Below are positions 56,101-64,000 of a stretch of 64,000 nt of DNA, in pieces. The stretch comes from Siphonodentalium dalli (Eukaryota > Mollusca > Scaphopoda > Gadilida > Siphonodentaliidae). How positions within the stretch are numbered: position 1 is the stretch's first letter; every line of letters starts with the position of its first letter. The notes under the pieces were generated by a model. That model was not told the origin of the DNA, made no database searches, and saw nothing but the letters and a program-made list of their open reading frames with translations. The stretch spans positions 42,793,835 through 42,857,834 of the forward strand of contig CP136066.1 in the NCBI GenBank assembly GCA_032622095.1, read 5' to 3'. Position numbers and translations under genes: made by a program.

Positions 56101-59100
56101 TATAGATTCCAGTGAATAAACAAATATATTTAAATTGCATGTGCAGCGCATCATATTTTAATGTTTGTGTTGTTTCATATATCCGGCTAATACCTAAACA
56201 CTGGACACATATTCAATGAATCACTCAAAAATATAAATAACTAGCTGATGTGCCCGACTTCTTCCGAGCTATTTAGGGAGAACAATACTAAGTGAACAAC
56301 GTTGAAAAGTATTCGGAGAATGGAAAAAACTATTGTTTGATCGGTCCAGAAACATGCCTATATGAGCGTATATGAGCGAGGTCAAGGTCAAGGACACGGT
56401 CGCACGTGAAAATGGACCCGCCCGTATTGTTCCCTGGATCAAAGTAGGCCTACATACCAAATTCGAGTCGGATCGGTCGAGAAGTTTTCGAGTCTATGAC
56501 ACACATACATACACACAAACAGACAGAAGTTCCAAAATATATAATAGACTAGCAGGTTAGCCCGCCACTGGCGTGGTTGGTCAGATAAATGACATTTCTA
56601 TAATTTTTTTGTTTTTATTTATATATTTAAAAAAAAAATTTTTTTTTTTTTAATTTTTGAATATTAATTTAATGTTTTTTAAATTTAATTTATGTTTTTT
56701 TTAATTTTTGAATATTTATTTAATTTTTATTCTAATTTACCTATTTATTTAATTTTTATTCTAATTGACCCGATGAAATCCCCCCTTCCTAGGAACGACA
56801 GACAATGCATTCTTTGTTTTTCAATGAGTTAATTCATGGTACCCGTCCTAAACTTCCCCGTAGTCCCCGAAAAGAGCGGACAGTCTATTAATCCCGTCGT
56901 GAAATCTCTCTGCATAATATTTCGAGCGATAAGGTTGCGTTGAATTGTAAACAAACGCTTCTTAGATCAATTCTGCCTTTTTAATCGAGATAATTTCATT
57001 TCGTCCCGCATCCGTATTTCGGACGCATGGGGCTAGTCGTTTAGCCACGTCGATAGCAATAAAGAGCGTTCGTCGTTAACAACTCCGTATATGGTCAATA
57101 TAAAGATAGTTGATGCCTTAACCCCCGAAGTGGCGTTTGCGGTGATTTTGATGATTGGGAGTGGAGAATCGGTGCTCAGAGCTTGTCAAAAATGCGACGT
57201 GGACGATCCCCGTGGGTTTTTACACTCATATACGAAATTTGAGCTCAATCCGTCCACGCGTTTTCGATTCTATGAAGTACCCACATACACACATATATAT
57301 ATATACACATATACGGAAGTCTCAACATATATAGGAGACTAGCATGTTAGCCCGCCACTGGCGGCAATCGTCAGAAACATGACAATTTTAATTTATTTAT
57401 TTTTTGGTTTTTCAATGAGTTAATGATGAGCCCGACGTTGTCCGGGCTATTCAAAAACAAAATTTCAAGTCGATAGCTCCACCGTTTCCGAGATCTGGTC
57501 TGCGCATGCGCGAAGCTGGCGTCGCACGGGCTCGGCGACCCGATAAAATTCGTATCCGGGGCAAGATACATTCACATACCAAATTTCAAGTCGATAGCTC
57601 CACCCGTTGACGAGATCTGGTCTGCGCATGCGCGAAGCTGGCGTCGCACGGACTCGGCGACCCGATAAAATTCGTATCCGGGGCAAGATACATTCACATA
57701 CCAAATTTTAAGTCGATAGCTCCACCCGTTTCCGAGATCTCGTCTGCCGTGATTTATGAGAAGCATTATGCCTATATCCACACTAACTACCCCCTAAGCC
57801 CTGACCTAAGTGTCATACATACTATAACAATGATGCTGAACACTTTGAGGCAATTATATTGCAGAAATGTTGTAAGAGTACTATGGCATCCAATAAATCT
57901 CCCCGCATAGGAAACCACTCAAAATCCCGTATATCTCTCTGCAGATACTAATAACGTTGAATGGTAAACAAACGCTCTTTATAGCGATGCGTCAAAAACA
58001 AACGCTCATTAAATTATCACTTGATTAACCACCGCAGTGCCGTTTTTTGTGACTGAGATTGGAGAACGGGTGCTCTAATCTTATCCTAAATGCGAACACG
58101 GCGGTGTCGGTGGGATTTTACACTTACATACGAAATTTGAGCTCAATCTGTACACTCGTTTAGGATTCTATGAAGTACCCACATATATACACACACACAT
58201 ATATATATATGGAAGTCTCAAATTATATAGTAGACTAGCAGGTGGGCCCGACTTCGTCTGGGCTATTCGTCCTGGCTATTTAGGGATTTGTTTGCCAAAA
58301 TCATGAATATATGAGCATATATGAGCAAGGACACGGTTGCATGCGAAATTGGACCCGATGTGACCTTGAATTGACCATTTTGAAGGTCAATGTCAGGTCG
58401 GGGTCACGATTTGTCCCGTCCAAAACATTCCCGGACAAAAGTACCCCTAAGTATCAAATTTAGTCGAAATCCGTCCGGTTTTACCAGATTTAACCTTGAA
58501 TTGACCATTTTGAAGGTCAAGGTCAGGTCGGGGTCAGGATTTGACCCGTCCAAAAACACTCCCCGGACAAAAGTACCCATATGTATAAAATTTCGTCGAA
58601 TTCCGTCTGGCAGTTTTCCCGGCCAGACAATCAGACAGACAGAAGTCCCAAAATATATAGTAGCTTGTGCTATTAATAATAATGTAACGGAAGTTGGTTG
58701 GTCTTTTACGCACGAATTATCTCCCCGGAATACGGTTCCTCGTTAGTTGACGAGAAGAACTCATATATTACATAATACCATGAATATATACTCTAGGTAC
58801 TCCCGTAGAGTCATATTCCACCAGTACAAAACCCGGGAACGTGTTGATCTTCTGGCCCGTCCAGACAGGCAACTTTAAAACACGAACAAACAAGGCAGGG
58901 GATATATTTCTTTGTTGATACGTATCTCCCAATAATCACATACCCTCTGCATTCACACAATTAGCTTCCGTAAGAATCAGTACAAATCGCGATACGGTAA
59001 CACGAACGTTTGCGCCGTTCATCAGGCAATAACTGAAGTGGCAACTTCATAAAAAGAGATGAACACCTACGTCACTTCAAGCCACTTGTGCACGCGCTCG

Positions 59101-61850
59101 CTCTGTGGTGTCCACGTCACTTCAAGCCGATCGTATGGATGCGCTCGCTGCGTGGTGTCCACTTCATAAAAAACGATGAACCACCTACGTCACTTCAAGC
59201 CGACCGTTTTCACGTGCTCGCTCTGTGGTGTCCACTTCACAGAAAGCGATGAACCACTTACGTCACTTCAAGCCGATCTTGTGCACACGCTCGCTGCGGG
59301 GAAACTATTGGGGAAACTATGTTGGAATTTGAACAACTTACAATTGTTGTGGTAGTTTTGAAATGTTGTTCATATTATTAATGTTCAATTAAAATTTACT
59401 GGTATATGATTATAAGAAATGACTTGCAAATCGATTGGGGTCATTGAATTTGACCGGCAGAGTAATTAAACAAAGTTCGTGAGAATCCCTTCGGAAGTCA
59501 CACACTTTATTCAATTACTTTGCCGGTCAAAATCCAATGACCCCAATCAATCTGCAAATCATTTTTTAAATAATCTATTCACTGTAGGGGGTGGTCTCAG
59601 CTCAAGATTGCATGCTTTCTTGTGCCTTTTGAGACCCGATATCGCAATAAACTTTGAAATAGTTATAGCCGGGAGACATTCCATGATTGTAAGCGACGCA
59701 AAGCAAAATCACTCACAAAGTCACTAAATCGTGCAATTTCTAGTTTCTAGGGACCTCCTCATACAGTGCAATATTATATCAAGGAACCAGGCCATTCTTA
59801 TATGATGCCATATAAATAAATACTTAATCTGAGGAGTGATTAGATATTGTTTAATATATAATCCCAATCACAGGGGATACACGTGCTGGGTCACTATATT
59901 AAATCAAGATATATTAAAGACATATTATTTACTTGTTCGGGTCTGTGAAACTGATAAGTTAGTATTTAGGCGCTCTGCCAACTGGAGAAATGCAACATTC
60001 CACTAACATCGCGAAAATCTCAAGCAAATCGACCGTACCACTCCATAGAAAACATCATCTGAATAACGCTCAATTGTAAATATTTACTACTCGATTCGGG
60101 ACGCGTCTATTGGCGATAAACTAACGAAAACGATATAATATTTGACAAAATTACTACTTTGAACAAGATTATTCTCCATTTCTATTTGATCGCACTACCG
60201 GAGTCTTTCACATCACTTTAAGACTAATCGATGATTAATATTGACTAAATAACGGAGATATTTGAAGAAGTGGTTTTAAAGATTGTGTATTTGTGTTAAT
60301 AAAAGTAATTTCAAATTTTATCCATTCACGAAGACAACCAGCTTATTTGTCTGCTACGGAAAGTTTTCACGTCATGTCTGTTGACCAGTGACACATTGTT
60401 ATACATATATGCGTATATATCCTGTCATGGACCCCTAGATAGGTCCCGTGATGGGTGAATCTATCCTATCGTTGATCACCTAACTACCGCCCTATGATGG
60501 TGAATCTATCCTGTCGTGGACCCCCCCTAGCTAGCGTCCCGTGACGGGTGAATCTATCCTATCGTTGATCACCTAACTACAGCCATGTGATGGTGAATCT
60601 ATCCAATCCTGGACCCCATAACTACTGCTTTGTCATGGGTGAATATGTCCCATCGTGAACCCCTTAACTACCGCCCTCTGATTGTGAATATATCCTATAG
60701 TGGACCCGCTACCTACCGTCTTGTGATGGTGAATCTATCCTATCGTGGGACCCCTAACTACCGCCCTGTGATGGGTGAATCTATCCTATCGTTGACCCCC
60801 TAACTATCGCCCGGTGATGGGTGAATCTTTACAATCGTGGACCCCATAACTACCGCTCTGTCGTGGCTGAATATGTCCCATGGTGAACCCCTTAACTACC
60901 GCCGTGTAATGGGTGAATCTATCCTATCGTTGAACCCCTAACTACCGTCTTGCGATGTCGAATCTATCATATCTTAGACCCCCTAACTACCGCCCTGTGA
61001 TGGGCGAATCTATCCAATCGTGGACCCCATAACTACCGCTCTGTCATGGGTGAATATGTCCCATCGTAAACCCCTTAACTATTTATCCTATCGTTGACCC
61101 CCTGACTACCACCCGGTGATGGGTGAATCTTTCCAATCGTGGACCCCATATATGCCGTCTTGTGATGGTGAATCTATCATATCGTGGACCCCTAACTAGC
61201 GCCGTGTGATAGGTGTCTATCTTATCGTTAACACCCTAACCACCGCTCTGTGATGGGTGAATCTATCATATCGTTGACCCCCTAACCACCGCCCTGTGAT
61301 GGGTAAATCTAACTTATCGTGGACCCATAATTACCGCCCTGTGATGGTGAATCTATCCAATCGTTGACCCCCTAACTACCGCCCGGCGATGGTTGAATCT
61401 TTCCAATCATGGAGCCCATAAATACCGCCCTGTGGTGGGTGAATCTATCATATAGTTGACCCCCTAACTACCGCTCTGTTATTGTAAATATATCAGATCG
61501 TGAATCTCCTAACTACCGCCACGTCGTGGGTGAATCTATCATATCGTTGACCCCCTAACCACCGCCCTGTGATGGGTGAATCTATCCTATCGTGGACCCC
61601 CTAACTACCGTCCTGACGGTCCTGTCGTGGGTGAATCTATCATATCGTTAACCCACTAACTACCGACCTGTGATGGATGAATCTAGAGAGAATGCATACA
61701 CATATGGCGTATTAACATTTCAGGTTCAGGTTCAGATCACCCCATCTTGTTTAAATGGAGGAACATGGTACCCACAAAATTGGGCGAGCCCTTCATTCTG
61801 CGATTGTGCATACGGCTTCACTGGAACAGCATGCGAACGCCGATTCAAAG
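52806..61850 (+). CDS. Gene 2 (5' part): secreted apple/PAN-like plus EGF-like protein
   Basis: Exons at 52806-53156 and 61724-61850 join in phase 0 and leave phase 1 at the second donor, so the gene continues to the right, beyond the window or into exons not recognised here. Predicted layout: a signal peptide, an apple/PAN-like domain (residues about 45-117, six Cys), then an EGF-like module (126-154). Such proteins act outside the cell in adhesion or ligand binding; no specific function can be given. The 8.6 kb intron holds a hAT-like MITE, a TTAA MITE, the Helitron array and two 46-bp satellites. Intermediate exons cannot be excluded. Confidence 0.65.
53332..53680. mobile_element. hAT-like double-hairpin MITE, copy 5 (right end lost)
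   Basis: The left end CATACCTGGACATAGTG, then CTGTCATTTGCGGAATG, matches the family. Hairpins are at about 53362-53452 and 53588-53667. The spacer (ATATAGTCTCAAA, CCGTTTCTATATCCCC) is close to that of copy 1. The right hairpin arm decays after CTCTGGAGACCT and no right end is seen. It lies in gene 2 intron 1. Confidence 0.75.
53815..54242. mobile_element. GAGATCATATTCCACCAGTA MITE, complete copy
   Basis: The left end GTAGAGATCATATTCCATCA, GTACAAAACC and the right end TACTGGTGGAATATGATCTC are inverted. The interior has CACAAAGTCACTTACATCG and GAGTTGGGACCTTCAC. Fragments occur at 39290-39500, about 54718-54760, 58795-58920, 59630-59800 and 62025-62115. A 139-codon minus-strand frame covers nearly all of it but has no recognised domain. 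Confidence 0.65.
54876..55330. mobile_element. TTAA-flanked CCCTTTCAGTGCC MITE with one hairpin, copy 2
   Basis: TTAA at 54872-54875 and 55331-55334. This copy keeps both terminal repeats: CCCTTTCAGTGCCAGG at the left and GCACTGAAAGGG at the right. The single hairpin is at 55215-55283, with one change (ATTCTGTT). A short (TA)n tract follows CGGCCCTAAAA. Confidence 0.9.
55364..55688. repeat. 46-bp tandem repeat, seven copies
   Basis: The unit starts ATTGATTCCACCTTTACAAT and continues GAACCACACACCAAAACCAA then GAGAGT. Only a few substitutions are present (ATTTATT, AAGAAAGT, AGTTTT). Confidence 0.95.
55689..56240. other. No gene seen
   Basis: AT-rich intronic DNA. A short segment near 55970-56010 (GCCGTGGCCAATGACGGCCG) is GC-rich but not recognised. 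Confidence 0.35.
56241..56548 (-). mobile_element. Helitron-like element H1 (type A)
   Basis: On the minus strand it starts TCTATTATATATTTTGGAAC and ends with a short hairpin near the 3' end and CTAG followed by T. A 5' TC, a 3' hairpin about 10 bases before CTAG, and insertion before T are Helitron hallmarks. The interior has GGTCAAGGTCAAGGACACGG and ACACATACATACACACAAAC on the plus strand. It shares this interior with H4. Confidence 0.7.
56549..57338 (-). mobile_element. Helitron-like element H2 (type B)
   Basis: It begins directly at the CTAG that follows H1. In minus-strand reading it starts TCTCCTATATATGTTGAGAC and ends GGCGGGCTAACCTGCTAG. The interior contains a ~200-bp T/A-rich tract (about 56600-56760), the word AATAAAGAGCGTT and CATATACGAAATTTGAGCTC. 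The last is shared with H3. Confidence 0.7.
57339..58234 (-). mobile_element. Helitron-like element H3 (type B, with internal repeats)
   Basis: Abuts H2 at CTAG and ends at TAGTAGA before the next CTAG. It shares its 5' part with H2 (ACGAAATTTGAGCTCAATC, TTCTATGAAGTACCCACA). It contains a second Helitron-type hairpin at about 57428-57450 (GCCCGACGTTGTCCGGGC), perhaps a remnant of another copy. It also has 2.3 tandem ~121-bp repeats at 57461-57745 (AAGTCGATAGCTCCACC, CTGCGCATGCGCGAAGCTGG). Confidence 0.65.
58235..58663 (-). mobile_element. Helitron-like element H4 (type A)
   Basis: Its 3' hairpin, in minus-strand reading GCCCAGACGAAGTCGGGC, lies seven bases before CTAG. The 5' end reads CTACTATATATTTTGGGAC, with the first T lost. 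Two partial repeats of TTGAATTGACCATTTTGAAG and GTCAGGTCGGGGTCA lie inside. It shares TATGAGCA.GG.CAAGGACACGGT with H1. Confidence 0.7.
59040..59300. repeat. Tandem repeat with 45/72-bp units, four copies
   Basis: Units contain GTCACTTCAAGCC, GCTCGCTCTGTGGTGTCCAC and, in the longer ones, TTCATAAAAAACGATGAACC. Copies are diverged and one lacks the second half. Confidence 0.7.
59415..59568. mobile_element. Foldback element
   Basis: AAATGACTTGCAAATCGATT, GGGGTCATTGAATTTGACCG and GCAGAGTAATT are repeated inverted on the right (CAATTACTTTGCCGGTCAAA, ATCCAATGACCCCAATC, TCTGCAAATCATTT). The arms are about 60 bp with a ~30-bp loop. Confidence 0.75.
59918..60217 (+). mobile_element. TTAA-flanked AGACATATT element, copy 3
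   Basis: TTAA at 59914-59917 and 60218-60221. It starts AGACATATTATTTACTTGTT and ends GAGTCTTTCACATCACT. It is more diverged and slightly shorter than copies 1 and 2. Confidence 0.75.
60440..61690. repeat. Diverged 46-bp satellite, about 27 copies
   Basis: Consensus unit: CCTATCGTTGACCCCCTAAC, TACCGCCCTGTGATGGGTGA, ATCTAT. A variant with CATGGGTGAATATGTCCCAT recurs about every 190-230 bp (60640, 60860, 61045), suggesting a weak higher-order period. The array ends only about 35 bp before the gene 2 exon 2 acceptor. It is unrelated to the other 46-bp repeat at 55364. Confidence 0.92.
61724..61850 (+). CDS. Gene 2 exon 2: EGF-like module lacking one Cys pair
   Basis: The acceptor is TTAACATTTCAG; two more in-frame AGs follow at 6-bp steps (CAGGTTCAGGTTCAG), so one- or two-residue-pair variants are possible. 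It encodes VQVQITPSCLNGGTWYPQ, then FCDCAYGFTGTACERRFK, and ends at AAAG|GTAAGT (phase 1). Compared with a standard EGF repeat, the first Cys and the Cys of the usual GGTC (here GGTW) are both missing. These two would normally bond with each other; four Cys remain. Confidence 0.72.
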
Positions 61851-62127
61851 GTAAGTGGAGATTTTTATATGTTGCACAACATAATTCCAATATAATATCA
61901 TTTTATATTTGTTTTTTTTTCACTGAAATTGTTATGATTTATTCCCAGAAAGTGAGCCTTCAGATGTCTGAAGAATTAATCAAACAGTAGATCATGCCAC
62001 GAGTCGCTACCTTAGCTACGCCCGTAGATATCACATTCCACCAGTATAAAACATGGGAACGTTTTGATGTTCTGACAAGGAACGTTATAACATTGCTCAA
62101 ACACGGCAGGGAATATATTTAAAAAAT

Positions 62128-62275
62128 AACCCGTGTTTCGATTAAGTTTATGAAGGTATAACCATAAAGTTTGAAGACAAATTCTATAATTGCGCTTTGT
62201 ATATATTTACATATATTAAATTTGTCTTTATACTTTAAGGTTATACCTTCATAACCTTAATCGAAACGGGTCATT
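62128..62275. mobile_element. Foldback MITE with ACCCGT ends
   Basis: Left arm ACCCGTGTTTCGATTAAG, TTATGAAGGTATAACC and AGACAAATT; the right arm is its complement ending CGAAACGGGT. The loop is about 35 bp. It lies about 280 bp downstream of the gene 2 exon 2 donor. Confidence 0.8.
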
Positions 62276-64000
62276 TCTTATAATTAAATTTGTCAATTCA
62301 TAGGAGAACCACCTAGTAGAAGGTATACGTATAAAAGAAGTTTAAAAAAATGGAGATTAATTATGACGAAAAAGACGCACTCAAAGTTTAAATTGACAAT
62401 GAAACATCCACTTATGGATTAATCAAGTGGCATCACAAAGTCATAGCTTTTGATTGGATAGTGAACAACGTGCATGCACTCGTCGCTTCACCGTGACAGC
62501 GGGTGTTCCAGAAATGTTTCACCTGACTGTGACACGAATTGTTAATTTCTGAAACTTCAATTCTTTGCAAATGTTTGCTTGATCGAGTCTTGTTGATTTT
62601 TCTTGGTACTTATACACTAAAATACTGATGTGTAATTAGCAGTCACGTTAATGGCAGGGCAGTCCTACACTGCACCAAATTTGGAATTTAATTTCACGTA
62701 AACGTCACATATTTTCCATTAAATGTTTAGATTAACGCCATATATGGATCACGTAAATGTCCATAACATAGACATATATGTGGGATTTACGGACACGTAT
62801 TCTTCCACATTTACGTAGAAAATACGTTCATGTTCGATTTAAAAAATACGGGGAATTTATGGTTCATTTTTAAATATCACATTTATGGATGCATTATATT
62901 TCAACTATACGTGCAATTTATGTGGATTTATATTGGAAATAACACATTTATGGATGCATTAAATTTCACATATACGTGTAATTTACGTATATATTATATT
63001 CAAAATTAATATCCACATCTACGTATCGTTTACGAGAAATTTAAGAATTTCCAATGGTATGCATATTTCAAATCAGCTTAGTCTATTTAAAATCGGCATA
63101 TCCAATTATCCATGTCACCCAATCGCATATAGCCTCGGTAGATAATTGTAAGATAGTTATCTGAAAATAGAGGGAAAAGTGTAAAGTTGGTACAATAAAA
63201 TACAAAGTGTTATTCCATGGAAGATAGAAAGAGAAAATATAAATTATACGCATTAATATTTCTACATTGTTCACCCTCGCTACAAATTAACTATTGGCAG
63301 ACTATAGTGCATTTTACCCCGTGGTGGTCGGCTCTAAACTGTGAATTAAATCCTATATACAAATTTAATAAATTTTTACATTCCTAGAGTTCTAAGTCTC
63401 ACACAGCGAGCAGGTTTACTCAAAATCTACGTGGCGCCTTTGATACTCTTCTACGTGTATCTGATACTGACCAAATCTGTGTGGCGCCTTTGATTGTACA
63501 TTGAAGTCGATTCTTCATACAGGCATGCATGGTGGCAAATCAACGGGAAGCTTAAGTCTTTTAATTAATCTAAACGCTGCTGATAATTACGAGACTCGAG
63601 TTATATAACACGCGCTGTGGTCAGTTTTAGCGGCGAACATGCTGTCAGTTATTACAAATTGTTTTTGCCTCTTGAAATGTCATTACCTCGACGTTTAAAT
63701 GCATATACGCGGTTTCAAACTCCAAGTTTAACGATTTTCCGTATTTGAGAATAAAAGCGTCGAAAATGTCATGTATATTAGATTAATGGACAATACGTGA
63801 AATCACCATATCTGTAAAACTCACTTTCCGTCCAGTGAGCTACCTGAATGAATTTTGATGCATGTGGTCATATGACAAAATGCTGCTGCGAGCGCTGTCA
63901 TTTCTATAGCAGAAGTAGTCAAGAAAGTTAGGTTATCTATAAATAAATTTAATGCCTAAATGTGTGACAACAAATGATTTTATAGTATTATGTGGACTGA
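62276..64000. other. No exon seen; weak local repeats
   Basis: About 62690-63050 repeats ACATTTATGGATGCATTA, TTTCA..TATACGTG.AATTTA and related words loosely; the clearest pair, ~64 bp, is at 62875-62990. A ~55-bp duplication (TGTGGCGCCTTTGAT) lies at about 63430-63500. The next exon of gene 2 was not found. Confidence 0.4.

Noticed and set aside
56269..57781. Several 60-80-codon frames and a suspected RTE-type LINE tail (ACACAC, CAGACAG words)
   Set aside because: The precise CTAG and TCTA junctions with 3' hairpins fit Helitron-like ends better than a LINE 3' end.

Overview
This is a window of animal nuclear DNA, AT-rich and dominated by repeats. The organism is most likely a lophotrochozoan, probably a mollusc. 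The reasons are spliced genes with GT-AG introns, a secreted apple/PAN-like plus EGF exon pair typical of molluscan proteins, LINE and Penelope-like fragments, and dense MITE and satellite content. There is no sign of bacterial operons. The species call is inference.

Only two host genes can be supported. Gene 1 lies on the minus strand, with exons at 42078-41991, 36602-36298 and 35264-34932. The splice phases agree and the joined frame is 241 codons plus a stop. It predicts a small type I membrane protein with a signal peptide, one membrane span, an acidic then basic juxtamembrane stretch, and a cytoplasmic tail rich in Pro, Tyr and Val. Gene 2 lies on the plus strand, with exons at 52806-53156 and 61724-61850, and it runs off the window. 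It predicts a secreted or membrane protein with a signal peptide, an apple/PAN-like domain and an EGF-like module. Its 8.6 kb intron is filled with mobile elements and satellites.

The rest is mobile and tandem DNA. (1) A 69-nt hairpin (33-bp stem, 3-nt loop) occurs at least 17 times in near-intact form, usually as an inverted pair around an AT-rich linker. The pair sits inside elements with different outer ends: TTAA-flanked CCCTTTACCCAACA, GTGACCCGCC, and TTAA-flanked CCCTTTCAGTGCC. (2) An unrelated hAT-like family (8-bp target duplications) has the same plan of two ~92-nt hairpins inside terminal repeats. (3) Two further TTAA-flanked short families occur three times each. (4) Four Helitron-like elements lie head to tail at 56241-58663. 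(5) Coding remnants include a LINE C-terminus (6.7 kb), a LINE RT start (27.4 kb), a Penelope-like GIY-YIG domain (23.6 kb) and a gag-like ORF pair joined by a TAATG stop-start overlap (25.3 kb).

Tandem arrays have units of 69 bp (4.6 kb), 21/32 bp (16.9 kb), 32 bp (28.4 kb), 28/30 bp (28.5-30.5 kb), 30 bp (39.9-41.5 kb), 36 bp (50.6 kb), 46 bp (55.4 kb) and 46 bp (60.4-61.7 kb), plus ATG-trinucleotide DNA (51.6 kb). Several have periods divisible by three and so give long but meaningless reading frames on both strands.
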